The translations under genes were made by a program, and so were the position numbers. The notes under the pieces were generated by a model that was given only the letters and a program-made list of their open reading frames with translations, was not told the DNA's origin and did no database searches. A stretch of 60,996 nt of DNA from Cerioporus squamosus (Eukaryota > Basidiomycota > Agaricomycetes > Polyporales > Polyporaceae): NCBI GenBank assembly GCA_022592435.1, contig JABYQS010000196.1, positions 1 through 60,996 on the forward strand, given 5' to 3'. Within the stretch, counting starts at the first letter, position 1, and the number at the start of each line of letters is the position of its first letter. Shown here piece by piece: positions 41,425 through 53,098 of this stretch.

Positions 41425-43151
41425 TTATGCCATAGACACACTTTCGGACGTCCGCGACCACCCCGAACATGACCGCCCGTCCACATCACCCCGACCTCCG
41501 TCGACCGCAACCTCCACAACACCGACATCCTCGCGGTCCCCATCCTCGCCATCCGGATGATAGTCGTGATCGCTCGGCGAGTCGTCGAGCGGAGCACCGA
41601 GCGGGTCGACAAAGTCCGCTATCCGGCTTCTCGCCGCAGGCCCGGGCGTCCGCCCGCTCTGAGTCTCAAGCTCAGATCCCGGAGCAGACAGCACGCCGTC
41701 GAACGCGGCAAAGTTGAGGCTCTGGCTCCACTGCGACGCGCCGGCGGGCTGCGTGGCAGTAGCGCGGCCAGACTGGTCGATGTCGCGCAAGTTCAGGATG
41801 AAGCGGGAAACGAGGATCGAGATGATGCTGGGTATGCGGATCAAATCGCGCGTCAGCGCTGTGTACTGGTAGTCTCGCAAGGAGGCGAGGGGATACGCAC
41901 GGGTCTTGGAAGATGACGATGCTGTCGGTGAAGAGTCCCTTGAGCGAGAAGACGAGGTGGAGGATGTTGATCGTCAGGAACATCCTGCAGTAGCCAAACC
42001 ATCCCCGCGCGCGTGAGCGATCCATTTCGCGAGCAGTCCGGGATGTACGCACAAGAAGTATATCGTACCTGCAGGACATTGTGAGAACGGACGCGAGATA
42101 CCGGGCAAACTGAAAATACTCACCGTCCCGGAGGATCGTGGCGGCGAAGGAGGCCTTGATGGCTGCGCTTCTTGCAACTCTCCATGTGCTGTAGGTTTTG
42201 TGCCAGGATACCCCGAGAACGATCAAGTCTCCGATGATTACGGAGGTGCGGGTGAGTAGAAGGACTAGATGGCACGCGATCAGCCCAAGCATCTCAACAT
42301 GATCGCCGACCAGGGGAACGTACGCCTGAGCAGGACGTATGATCAGCTCGCGGCTGGAGCCAAAACTTGGAGAGAACAACTCACGCGAGGTAGAGGTCTT
42401 CCGAGATATTGGGAGAAGTGACGCAATTGAATGGTGGAATGAAGCTGTTAATCGACGTGATCGTATAGACATACTGACACGCAGAGGTCAGATGCTGACG
42501 CGAAGCATGCAGATGTATTAAGACTCACAGTGTTCGTGGCAAGTGGCATCGAGGACGTTAAAAAGACGATCGCTGCGAGCCACCAGAGGTGGTCGGTAAG
42601 CGCGTACACGCGCAGACTTGCGAACGCTAGTGACCGTCAGGACGATTTCAACAACTCGAAGAATGCGACTCTGCGAACAAGACGTACCGGCCCATATGAG
42701 ATAGGGGGCCGTCTGCAAGACTTCGCCCGCAAGGATGGATCGCACGCAACTGCAACGTCGCAAGACCGCACGTGTAAGTTTGCGGTCAGATTGGTATGGG
42801 CGCAGGAGCAAGCTTACCCCTAGTAGAGATACATATGAGCGAACAGCTACTCCTCGCAGAAAGCCGGACTCACCTCCTGTGACGAGATGTCATACGCGCC
42901 GAAGACGACCAAGAACCTCGCCAAAAGGAGGTACCTGTTCAGCATGAACAGGACCGTTGCGCCCGTCACCTTTCGCCGCCATACCAGGCGTACCTCTCGA
43001 TCGAACGTGAGGAGTTGATCGTACACGATCAACGCTGCGGGGCGGAGAAGCCATCAGCTTGCGTGGATCTGAAGTATCAGCGCAGCGACGTACCGCCCAT
43101 CGCAGCATAGGTCAGCTGCTCTTCGATGCTACAGCGGCACGCAGTCAACAT
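41425..43151 (-). CDS. DUF6533 seven-helix membrane protein
   Basis: A multi-exon gene from the Met at 43151 (MLTACRCSIEEQLTYAAMG) to the TAA at 41425-41427. Exon 2 holds the DUF6533 signature IVYDQLLTFDREVRLVWRR followed by VLFMLNRYLLLARFLVV. Later hydrophobic exons include LASLRVYALTDHLWWLAAIVF and FLTINILHLVFSL. The last membrane segment ends in IPSIISILVSRFILNLRD, typical of these proteins, and is followed by an acidic Asp/Gly/Ser-rich cytosolic tail (about 120 residues). This family is greatly expanded in mushrooms; a receptor-like role is often guessed but not shown. Internal splice sites are only partly resolved. Confidence 0.75.
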
Positions 43152-44008
43152 CCAGTTGCGACCCGTACTACGTAGTGAGGACACTCACACATGAGGGTAA
43201 GCCGCGACCAGCGCGTCTGCAAAAGAACTGTCGGCCATAAGTGAAGAAGACGAGAACAACGACTTCGCCAGGAGTGTCGTACTCACCATTCGCCAGGAGA
43301 CGAAGCTTTTCTAGTTTCAGATGCGCGCCATCGTCCATCGAGGAACCCGTCTCCTGCGAGAGACCGCAGTCGAAGAAGCTTCCTCTTGCCGGATCGACAG
43401 CGACATTGTTCATCAAGTGGTTCCGAAGCTGTGCTCTGAGCAGTGCTCTCTGTAATGGAGCAGTGCTTCGAGCGTCGGCCAAGCGGTTAAGTCTCCGAGA
43501 ACTCAACAGATGTACTGGCAGACTGCCGCGATGGCTGATGGACTGTCAGCACAGTTTGCAATTCTAGTCAGGGCCAACCTACCATTCAGGACGACCTCGA
43601 GCGACCACGAGGAATAGGCGAGCGCTATAGTGTTCAACTTCAGGTACTGCACAGCAAGCCGCACAGGATATGCGATGGTGGGATCCAGAGGCATGATCAA
43701 CGCACCTGGAACTTGAAGAACGCACTGTTCATGCCATGCCGATGCTTCGTGTCGCCACTGATACGGCATTGTGACTCTGTGACGTAACGCGTTTTGACTG
43801 GCGACCGTGTCTCAGCGCCAACGGCGCTGCTGCCAGCTTCCGCGACGACCATCCTGGATCAGTACCTTCACGGATCCCAGCAACTCCGGATTATGTAGCC
43901 ACGTAAAAGGTTCTGTAATCTTGTATGTGACTCCCTGGCATCGTTGTTGACTCCGAGTCTCCTATTGCAGTTTTTTCTCGACCGACTGGCTCGTAGGACT
44001 TTACCATC
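43152..44008. other. Intergenic with a possible second DUF6533-like N-terminal fragment
   Basis: A minus-strand frame at 43503-43769 contains VQYLKLNTIALAYSSW, which faintly resembles the 'QYxKLAxxALAVYD' start of DUF6533 proteins. No DREV-x-x-W motif follows, so it is at most a remnant. Nothing else is supported. Confidence 0.35.
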
Positions 44009-45444
44009 ATGGTGGCGACGACGCGGAGCAGAGCCAAGCAGAACGCGTATACGGCCTTCCATCGCTTACCAGCTGAGGTGCTCCGCATGGTGATTGAGCA
44101 GCTCCTGGACGACAAACTCTCTCTGTCATTCTGCTGCCTCGTGACCCGTTCTTGGCTCTCTGTCGGTCGCATCTGCCTTTTCCGCAAGGTCGCCGTCCAC
44201 TCAAAGAAAGGCGGTTTAGACCGCTTTGACGAGTTTGTTCGCTTCCTACAACGTTTTGATTTAGGACGACATGTGCAGGAGCTCACCTTATCGGCACCTC
44301 CGCTCGGCTTCGATCCAATGGAGGTCACGTTGTTCAACGAGGACCCGGACGAGGTGATGCCCAACTCTGCACCCCTTGCTCCATCGACAAAATATGGCGC
44401 ATACTAGAATACACCTGCAATCTCCGTGAACTCAATCTGTACTACTTGCTTTTCACCGCCATATCTGCTGCCCCTGAGACTATCCCCACAGCCCATCCGA
44501 AACTGGACTACCTCTCAATCGACAATTGCTCCGCTTCCAACAAGGACGCGCGGCTCTTCTACGAGCTGATATGTATCTTCTCCGACATCGGCACCCTGTG
44601 GTTCACCTGCGGCCCTTGGGAACCCGTCGTCGCCAGTACGCTCTTTTGCGAGCGGAACACCTTTCCGCTCGTCCGTGAGTTTGATATGTATGCCGAGTAC
44701 CAGGCAACTACCGACGGCACATTCGAACTCCTCCGCCGTTCTGGGTCGCTGGGCGGAGCCCTGACTCATGACCAGTTCGAGACCACATTCCCCACCATCG
44801 TCCCGACCTTCTTCACGTTCCTCCCAGAAGCGGCCACCCACCTCGTTCACCTTACCCTGAAGGCCTTCGGCGCATTTTGCGAGCACCCTGGTATGTATAT
44901 CGCCGTTATTTATCTCTTCCTTCGCTGACGTACTGGATGGACAGACGGAGTACCATACCATCTCCGCTTCCCACTTCTCCCCGCCCTCCGCAGACTCGAA
45001 CTCGAGGTGGACCTCGACCCAGACGAAGACCTCCCCAAGCGCGGTCACCTCGCCCGCAACGCCATCAACGTCTACACCTATCTCCTCTCCACCCCCTCCT
45101 CCTTCCCCGTCCTCACGACCTTCGACCTCTGCGTCTCCAACGGCCCCGTCGCGCTGCAGGCCTTCGTCTACAGCGCACACATGACTGACGCATGGCGCCG
45201 ATTCGGCATGGCCCTGGTCGCGCTGCCCGCCACATTCATCATCAACTTTGAGCTCGCTGACATTCCCGAGAAGACGGGCGCGTTCGGCCGGGAGACAGAT
45301 CAGACAACTGAGCAGTTGATGGATCACTTCTTCGAGCAGCACGTCCCGGCGCTGTGGCAGTATTACTGCCGATTTCGTGACTGGCAGGCGGCGGGTTACG
45401 TCTGTAATTCCGGTGCGCCCCGTGCTAGCGGCGGGCAGGGATGA
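44009..45444 (+). CDS. F-box protein (distinct subfamily), with an apparent frameshift
   Basis: The N-terminal frame from the Met at 44009 holds an F-box at about residues 16-55 (FHRLPAEVLRMVIEQLLDD, then SFCCLVTRSWLSVGRICLF), which would bind Skp1 in an SCF ubiquitin ligase. It closes at 44407. Coding resumes one frame over (IWRILEYTCNLRELNLYYLL), overlapping the first frame, and no GT-AG intron fits the gap. A normal intron then separates an exon ending AFGAFCEHP (44892) from one with HLRFPLLPALRRLELEVDLD, ending at 45444. The rest has weak leucine-rich spacing. It is either a one-base indel (recent pseudogene) or an assembly error near 44340-44400. It is not closely similar to the F-box/LRR paralogues to its right. 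Confidence 0.6.
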
Positions 45445-45595
45445 CGCGGACGCTCAGATAATGGAATGCGTTCAGTGGACGCCATATTATACGATATCGC
45501 TTGTGCTTGGCCGCATCTGTATCAGCGCGACGAGTAGAGCTGGATATGTCGCTGATAGCGTCTATAATTGTGTCGTCTCTTAGTTCGCGGCGCGC

Positions 45596-46336
45596 GTGTT
45601 TTCGTATGCCGTCCAGCTACTGAATGTAGGGAGATTCCACGCGCCCTCTCGCGAGCTTAGAGGCATCCAGTCAACAAACTCCGGACAGAGTGTAGCGAAC
45701 TTCATCCAGACCGACGCCTCCCGCCGCAGATACGCTCGGGTCCTCCACAACGGCCTCTACTACAGACTCTACAGAGCCATCCAGCGGACGACGCACCTCG
45801 AGACCCTCGGGCTTCCCAACGGTGACATGCCGCTCAGTATGTTCCCTTGTCTCCTCGGCAAACATCTAGCTTTCTGACTCTCTCTCGCAGTTGTCCAACT
45901 TCGGACCGAAGAATCGATGCCTGGTATGCGGGAGATGCCGCTCGCAAGCTCCTGCGGAACATGCAGATCAAGCTCCGTACTATCCGCCGCGACTACTAGT
46001 GCAGTGTTTTCAAGACCTTGTTCCGCTCCCACTGTTTCCCGCAGTGGCCAAATCCGCACCGGCCGGTCCCACTGCGCTTCAAGTGCTCGTCGACCCTCAA
46101 ATTGCACACTGTCAAGGGCGGGCCCCGATGTCCATCTTACTTCTCCGACGAGTGCGCTACCCGCGTTCATGCAGGTGTACCCCAAGCTCCAAGCTCCGAA
46201 TACCCTCGGTCGAGCGCGACGAACGTCTGCGCGTCCCCCAGCCTGCAATCGGGACCCTCCATGTCGGGACACCTTTGACGCTGCTCTGCGGGTAGCGGGC
46301 GGACTCGACGGCGAAAGACGGAGGGCTTCAATGTAG
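45596..46336 (+). pseudogene. Degenerate F-box/LRR paralogue
   Basis: Pieces in different frames match the 51.5-53.0 kb F-box/LRR gene in order. TTHLETLGLPNGDMPLSMFP corresponds to MTYLKTLGLPSGDTTLEAFP, and about 300 bp later LTSPTSALPAFMQVYPKLQ corresponds to FTSPTDLPEFMQTYPRLR. Between them the frame changes more than once and stops occur. It has no F-box and no C-terminal end. It is on the opposite strand to the intact paralogue at 46.7-48.3 kb. Confidence 0.65.
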
Positions 46337-46668
46337 CGGGTCTGTCTGGGGACTCATGATCGCGCCTCGCTGCGAAGTTTCGAGGTCTTTTTGAGAGGCC
46401 GCGCAACTATGGACGACGCGTAGCAGCTCTTGCACGCGAATATACGAGCTCGGAGGCGTTAAGTACGGCGAGCGAACTCGTCACAAGTGACGTTAATCCC
46501 TTGCGCAAGTAGTATCAGAGTTAGGAAGGGTCTCTGTACTGGCACTGGTGGGGATCCGACAAATATATGTATACGTACACGTTGTTCTCGAAAAGCAGAC
46601 TTGGACGCCGGGGGAACATGGAAACCGGGACAACAAGAAGTGAGTATTCGAACGCGTGCATCGAGAGG

Positions 46669-48261
46669 TCAATCATAGTCCATTGGGTGCCCATCCATGT
46701 GCTCGACGACACGGACCTTCGACTTGGCGATGACAGCCCGCCGGCGGCCGCTCCCACGAGGCCCGACAACCTGCACAATGGCGTCCTCGAGGGACGGATT
46801 CGACTCTCCTAGCGTGCGTACGAACGCATCGACATCGAACGATTGCAGCATTACTTCTGCCGGAGTAAGAGGTGCGGGATACGGGGAGCGAGGCTCCGGC
46901 AGCCCGTACCTTTTCGCCATCCAGCGGTCGAAGGTGCCGGGGGAGTGGGGCGTAGGGTTCAGCGAGTTCGAGTTGAGATTGAGGCGTAGTCTCCGCATAG
47001 GGAGCGAGGAGAGAGACGAAGCGAGCGCGTGCTGTGGGAGGGAGATGCAGTCAGCCAGGACCGCATATGTAGCGTTGCGATAGAGTAGGCCACGCACCAA
47101 GAGGGATGGAATGTCAGCGTCCCCATCTTCCTTGGTGAGAGTGATCTCGACCACGAGGCTCTCAAGATGGGCCGCCCACGACTCGCGGAGGATCGCCGCA
47201 AGGTTGCGCGTAGGGTGGGTCAAGAGAACGCCGTCTCCTCCAATCATCAGATGGAGCGGCTGTGCGTAGGAGAGGACAATGGACAACAGATCGAGGTGTG
47301 CCGCGGTCAGCCGGGTGAACACTCTGATCCGCGATACTTGGCTCGTCAGTCCGAGCAGGTAGAGATCGACCAAGCATCCACTGAGCTCTTCGAGATGCTG
47401 CCATGTGCCAGGACCATCGGGGGCCAGCTGGGAGGAAATGTTGCCTTTGCGGTGTTGCCGTATTTCTTCCGGCAGGGATAGCTCGTCGCAGTCGTTGTAC
47501 TGATCCGAATGGTCCGTTTGGAATGTGAGTTGCTGGAGGTTCGGGAATGCACGGATGTATGGCACAACGAGTGGGAAATCGTCTCTGGACAACTCCAGCG
47601 TGCGTAACTTCGGATACACTTGCGTGAAGACAGGGACGTCCGCGCCCGTATACCATGCCTCGCAGGCGAGCTCTTCAAGACGCGATGCCCATTTGGCTAG
47701 GAAGGGTACCGGGTGGTACTGGTTCAAACGATCGGAGCTAACCTCAGTGTCAAAGAATCCTTCATCGTAACCCATCCAGTTGAGCCTAATGGAGACGAGG
47801 CTCGACTGCATGGACTCGAGGAGCGCACAGGTGAGATGGCCGGCGTACCCGATGTCAAGGTGGCGGAGACAAGTCATCTCCCCAATGACGTCGGCCAACT
47901 CAGGGAACTCGTTGAGCAGAGCCTCCCCGTCTCCGATACGCAGGTGCTCCAGTCCTGCCATGCGGGTCATGCTATGGACAAGCGAGTCCAAAGTCGGTAA
48001 CATGAGGTTGTAGCAACCCAGATATAGGTTCCGCACGTATCGGGAGCGATAGTCGTTGTCGGCGTGAAGGAACCAAAGGAACTTGGCGACTTGATGCTCG
48101 GTTCTGAGTGGAATTTCCTCGTACAAGATTGATTTTGCGGCTTCGTGGTAGAAGAATCGACAAGACAGCATGAGCGTCGCGCATGTGGAGCGATTGGCGC
48201 ACAATGCGACCTCGCGCAGGACATCCCAATGGAGGGCCGGGGATAGACATGTACTCGTCAT
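46669..48261 (-). CDS. F-box/leucine-rich-repeat-like protein, intact
   Basis: An unbroken 530-residue frame from the Met at 48261. The N-terminus fits an F-box-like helix set (LHWDVLREVALCANRSTCATLML, then FFYHEAAKSILYEEI). It is followed by repeated Leu-rich units (LEHLRIGDGE, LRHLDIGYAG, LVSIRLNWMG, LEELACEAWY, LRTLELSRDD, LQQLTFQTDH), as in basidiomycete F-box/LRR proteins. The C-terminus ends with FDVDAFVRTLGESNPSLEDAIVQVVG. This is the only complete member of the paralogue group in the window. By family it would select substrates for ubiquitination; the target is unknown. Confidence 0.78.
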   Translation of the reverse strand: MTSTCLSPALHWDVLREVALCANRSTCATLMLSCRFFYHEAAKSILYEEIPLRTEHQVAKFLWFLHADNDYRSRYVRNLYLGCYNLMLPTLDSLVHSMTRMAGLEHLRIGDGEALLNEFPELADVIGEMTCLRHLDIGYAGHLTCALLESMQSSLVSIRLNWMGYDEGFFDTEVSSDRLNQYHPVPFLAKWASRLEELACEAWYTGADVPVFTQVYPKLRTLELSRDDFPLVVPYIRAFPNLQQLTFQTDHSDQYNDCDELSLPEEIRQHRKGNISSQLAPDGPGTWQHLEELSGCLVDLYLLGLTSQVSRIRVFTRLTAAHLDLLSIVLSYAQPLHLMIGGDGVLLTHPTRNLAAILRESWAAHLESLVVEITLTKEDGDADIPSLLVRGLLYRNATYAVLADCISLPQHALASSLSSLPMRRLRLNLNSNSLNPTPHSPGTFDRWMAKRYGLPEPRSPYPAPLTPAEVMLQSFDVDAFVRTLGESNPSLEDAIVQVVGPRGSGRRRAVIAKSKVRVVEHMDGHPMDYD

Positions 48262-48872
48262 AGGAAGTGGAGCTGCCTACGTGAAATGAAACGAACAACG
48301 TCAGGTGAAGTGCCTATAGTTGATGAAACCCGGGCTAACACTCACCTTCCGCGGGAAGCGGTATGTGTTGGCAGCTGTTGGCAATTGATCAACAATACGG
48401 AGAAGACGAGATCTAAGTCAGGAAGACCGGTCAACCACAGTCGCATAAAATATGCATACGACCGTACCTGAACGTTAGAGGGCGCGCAGAGCCACCGGCC
48501 TGGCGATGACAAAGGCGACGACCGAACCCTAGAGCTTTGAAGTGTAAGCGTCTTGGTCAAGCAAAATCCGAGATGGTTACATACTAGATTCAGCTTTGCT
48601 GAGAGCGTTAGTCGTCGCAACGACAGGACGTCGAGCGGAAGAGGAGATGACGGTCGGAGGTAAAGAGCTCTTCGGGAGATGCCGTCATGGGCCATTCCTT
48701 TTTTGCTCGCGCTTCAGAATTCCCGACCCCAATTACATATTAGCACTGTGATTTGCATCTGCGACCGATTGCACCGAGGCCAACTTCGGGACGCGCTTAG
48801 TATACGTACTGCGGGCAGGAAACAACGCTGTTCCAGGGCAGCGTAACCAAGCAATAACGCGAGGTCAAGCAT
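48262..48872. other. Intergenic: upstream of F-box/LRR gene
   Basis: It should hold the promoter of the 48261 gene. Short frames on both strands lack domains. Sequence composition becomes AT-rich past 48881. Confidence 0.4.
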
Positions 48873-48878
48873 GTACTA

Positions 48879-49801
48879 GTGGGCGCCTAAAGTGTTCGAA
48901 CGCCCGCATTAGGCGCTCTTGGTGCAGATATTGTAACACACGAATCTTGCTCACAATTAAGGTTTAGTCAGAACATGTAGCCACATAGTGTAGACAAAAA
49001 TCTGAGCTCATAGTATATGTGAATAAAACTGTGTGCAACAGTCTCTAGCTGTCTGGAGAGCATGAACTCTTGGTAAGGTACTTTTCTCCTTCCTGCCCCA
49101 ATAAGTCTGTAAGGGCCTATTGAGACAACCTCACAAATATACCCACAGATAGTTCAGAGCTTGCTGTCTGCACCATATAGAACAAGGGATCTGAAGAGGA
49201 CTACCAGGGGAGTTATTGTCAGTGAAACTTGCCGGATGAACAGGCGTAATGTACATGGTTTTGCTTATGCAGTCTTAGTCGTTCAACTAATGTATACAGA
49301 CACACATTGTCCACTGCATGCATGACTACTGCCCTCTCAATATTCATTGATGCTGTTAGCAGTTTGGTAGCAGCCCTTGAAAGACTGAATTCAGGACAAG
49401 TGATGTTCTATATGCAATTATATTAATCCATCTCCCATGTTTCTCAGGCGATAACTCCCTCAGACTTTCTTGGTCCATCCCACCATTCATATATTACATG
49501 CAGGGGTCTCTAAGGTCCCCATTCCAAATTTTATGAGATCATCTCAGCAAGTTTGGACAGTACTTATAAGGGCAGGGATGGGAAGGGTGGATTTTGTACA
49601 CCTCAGATAAAGTTAATACTTTACAGAATGCCAGAGAGTGAACCATATAGTGTCACCCATATATACTAGAAGCTCAGATGCCTGTCTACCATATGCACTG
49701 AAGGGCTTAAATGTTTCTTGTAAAGTGACCAAGATATCAATATTTCATTATGCCCTCATGGTACACCTAACCCGAGGCGTTCGAACACTTTAGGCGCCCA
49801 C
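48879..49801. mobile_element. AT-rich non-autonomous DNA element with terminal inverted repeats
   Basis: A 26-bp perfect inverted repeat bounds the element: 48879-48904 on the left (contains GGCGCCTAAAGTGTTCGAA) and its exact complement at 49776-49801 on the right. A weaker inverted match (TTAGG motifs) continues inward for about 10 bp. The 8-bp word GTACTAGT occurs at 48873-48880 and again at 49804-49811, a candidate target-site duplication. The interior of about 870 bp is AT-rich, unlike the GC-rich flanks, and has no ORF. This fits a MITE of a hAT- or Mutator-like family; no transposase is present in the window. Confidence 0.75.
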
Positions 49802-49811
49802 GAGTACTAGT

Positions 49812-50214
49812 ACAAGGCCGTCCTGCCATGGGTCGGGATGAGGGTACTTCTGAGCTCTGACCATTGAGCTAGACGATCCCACACATGCACGAGTAGCGGC
49901 TAACCTTGTAGGAGACTCGGATAGAGGACCCCGAGAATAGCACCGAGAGCAGGCTTCCGAGGAGGAGGTTATGAACAGCAGGAAATCATCCATTCCCTCT
50001 TCGTCCGGAGGGAATGGCGTGGTCGTAGAGGACTCGGACTACGGGAGCATGATCGGCATGCAGGGTGAACATGAGGTCGGAGTAGCTCATATGCTACTCA
50101 GACACCGCTATAGTCAATCGAACGCATAGACGCGACCTATAAGTGAGGATACATTGCGCGTAAATCCTTAGCACATCGATGAAAACTAATGTATGTAAGT
50201 CCAACGTCGCAGCA
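49812..50214. other. Intergenic
   Basis: About 400 bp between the TIR element and thioesterase copy 3. No gene is supported. Confidence 0.4.
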
Positions 50215-51026
50215 TCACAGCTTAGGCTGCGACGGCGGCATCTGGCTGTGGATCCCTGTCGCGACCAGACGGCGGTTTGTGAGGTCCCAGATCTGATGGG
50301 GAGCTAACCATAAGTGTGACCGAACGCACGGCAACAACGCAGCTACGTACCTCCGTACGCGCAGACACGGTACGTGCCCCGAACGCAGTTGTCTTGTTTG
50401 TAATGCGCAGGCGAGCCCCTCTGTAGTGACATAAGACGTCAGAAGACTCTCGCGACGACAAGGGACTGGCAACCGGATACGCACAGCATCGCAGGAGAGT
50501 GCCACACCGTGGTCAGAGACTGCGACACGAGATAGGCTCGTTTATTCAGGGCAATGCTCAGTGCGACGAGCGCGATAGAGGAGCATCTAGGAGAAGGCGG
50601 GACGCGATGACATGGTGAGTGAGCATTGAGCACGAACTCGCACTTCCGCGGATGACCTACACGTCAATCATGAACATTGCGCAGCCGCCATGCATGTGCT
50701 TTGCAGAGTTCAGCATGTCTTGAATGTGCACATACCAGCCTCAGCGTTTGGTCGCGTCGCAGAGAGCCAAGGAGCGCACCTTCTGCCATGTCAATCTCGA
50801 ACACGACCTCCGCGTGCATCTTCCCATCCTCCGGCCTTTCGTACGCGGACACCTCGCACAGCTCGAGGCGCGACCCTGTCGGCTTCGCGAACTCTCCAGG
50901 TCCGCGCAGGATCGTATCTGCGAAGTCGACGATATCCTCGCGTTGCTTGGAGTTGAGATTGTCCGAGAAGCGTGTCGTTGGACGCGCGCGATGGCCATGA
51001 CTATCGGGAGAGGGAGCAGGCGACAT
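50215..51026 (-). CDS. Hotdog-fold acyl-CoA thioesterase (copy 3)
   Basis: Minus-strand exons from the Met at 51026 (MSPAPSPDS) to the TGA at 50215-50217, with the same order as the other copies: LELCEVSAYERPEDGKMHAEVVFEI, DMLNSAKHMHGGCAMFMID, CSSIALVALSIALN, YLVSQSLTTVWHSPA, LRLVATTLAFGARTVSARTE and IWDLTNRRLVATGIHSQM. The His-Gly-Gly core is kept. The residues before it (SAKHM) differ from the NVGGTL of copy 1, so substrate preference may differ. Exon positions mirror copy 1. It appears intact. Confidence 0.8.
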
Positions 51027-51468
51027 GATGGAGAGGTTTCAGGGTCACAGAAAGCCCCTGGGGAGGAGGCGGAATGTCCAAGGTCTCATGGTGGTGGTGG
51101 TGGCATGATATGTCGACCGGCACTCGGGATCAATGGCGCCGCACGATCACTGTAGTACTGACTACTCAGTAAGTCGGCAGTAAGTAAGTTGTAAGTCTGC
51201 ATGTAAGCAGTCAGTCCGGCCTGTGCATCCGCGAATTAGCCCGGCGACCTCTGCACCGTCCCTCACGGGCCTCACCTCGCAGTTAAGCAGATGCCATTCC
51301 ATCCGCTCGGTATTGCGTCCGAATGAGCCATCGTAGGTAGGAAGGTTAGTATGTACTAATCTAATCAGTGAAGAGAGATTCTTACACCCGAGCTGGAGCA
51401 GCTGAGCTACATACATCATGCCAGTGTCCGAGAGCGGGTCGGCGGCAGTTTCGTCTAGCATCTCAGCA
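51027..51468. other. Intergenic
   Basis: Between thioesterase copy 3 and the F-box/LRR gene, with short AGTAAGT-type repeats near 51165-51195. No gene is supported. Confidence 0.35.
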
Positions 51469-53008
51469 CTACCACTCATATATCCTCCGATCCGCATACT
51501 CCGCGCTGCGCCTCCTCACCAGCTCCGCAACTCTCGTGCGATACACGAACGCATCGTCCCGCTCGCCCATAACGTCCACGACGACATCCTCCAGCGAAGG
51601 GATCGCGCTCGCAAGGTCCCGTGCATATGCGTCCACGTCGACGCTCCGGAGCGACTTCTCCAGTTCTGTGATCCATGCTGGAGCCGAGGGCAGGTTCCCG
51701 TAGTATGGCGCAAACATGAAGTCGCCTCTGGCAGGTATCGGAGGGTTGAGCCCGGTACCGTTGATACGCAGGCGTAAACGGCGGAGTGGGAGACACTTCA
51801 GCGAGTCGGCGAGGTCGTTCTGCCATAAGGCATCAGAAGTGGCTGCGTAATGAGCTTCCAGATCACTCACCAAGACAGAGGGAATGCTCAGACCCTTGAG
51901 ATCTTCAGAGCGCAAGTCGAGCCTCAGCATAAGGCTCTCGAGGCGCGCCGCGCAAGATTCGCGCAGAAGTTTGATCATTCCATATGCCGGGTGGAGGAGC
52001 AACATGCTATCGCCCTGGATCTTGAGATGCTGGGGCTGCGCATACGCGAGAACCGGGGGAAGAAGCTTGAGGAGCCGAGGATGCACGGAGCCGTTCATGT
52101 GTACTCGGCGAATGCGACAGGTGATTCCAAAGAGGTAGACGTCCACGAGACTCCCGCTGAACGCCTCGAGGTGTGGCCAGGTCCTGCACCCATCCCCCTG
52201 CTCATCCTCCTGACTTCGGATGTTGAATGTGCGATACTTGTGCAGTGCCTGCACGCGGTAGATGTGCGAGAACGGTAAGTTGCGTGAGGTTGGGGTATGC
52301 CCTTATGTAAGGGCCAATGCGGGGGTAATCGTCTCGCTCGATGAACAGGCGGCGCAGCCTCGGATATGTCTGCATAAATTCGGGAAGATCTGTCGGAGAG
52401 GTGAACCAGGACTCGCACGTCAGCTCCTCGAGAGTCGCGGACCACTTCGCGAGGAACGGGACCGGATGGTACTTAGACCATTCTTGGGAGTGGATGTGGT
52501 GATGGAAGAAGTCGTCAATATCATGGAGCCCGTTGAGCAGGATAGAGGTGAGGCTGGCATGCATCGATTGGAGGAGCCTGCAAGTAGCGAAACCTGTACT
52601 TTGGACCTCGAGTCGGCGGATGGTCGTGAGTTGCGCGACTGCGTCAGCAAGCCGGGGAAATGCCTCCAGTGTGGTGTCTCCGCTGGGCAATCCGAGGGTC
52701 TTTAGATAAGTCATCTGCAAGAAGGCGTCCAAGAACCGCTCGAATAGCTCCGGGGGCAGTATGGTGAAGCCGATGTGTAGGTCGCGTACATGTTTAAAGC
52801 GCGAAGGGTGAGCGTGAAGGAACCGGAGGAACTGGGTCACGTCTCTCTCACTCCAAAGATAGTTACCGCCCGGTGGCTGGAGTGCTGACTTGGCGGCGGC
52901 GTGTCTGAGAGATTTGCACGTGAGCATGAGGGAGGCGCAAGTGCGCCGGTCCGCGGAGTACGCAACCTCGCATAATATGTCGTAGTTGAGCAGGGGTGTA
53001 GAGGCCAT
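51469..53008 (-). CDS. F-box/LRR-like protein with one internal frameshift
   Basis: A close paralogue of the intact 46.7-48.3 kb gene. The start is best placed at the Met at 53008 (MASTPLLNYDILCEVAYSADR), matching that gene's start; the frame is open to 53098. It holds a Leu-rich repeat series (LKTLGLPSGD, IRRLEVQSTG, LTSILLNGLH, LEELTCESWF, LRRLFIERDD, LTQLTVLAHL). Coding then continues in another frame (QALHKYRTFNIRSQEDEQGDG, to the end at 51469 with SVDVDAYARDLASAIPSLEDVVVDVMG). The frames overlap around 52202-52254 and no intron fits, so a single-base indel is likely. Whether it is a pseudogene or an assembly error cannot be told here. Confidence 0.65.
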
Positions 53009-53098
53009 GGTTTGAGACAGTAGTAACGGCGTCGCTAGCTGACGTGTCGCGTCTCGGGGTTGTTCCTGTTGATGCATGAGTAAATACAACTCCTGCAT

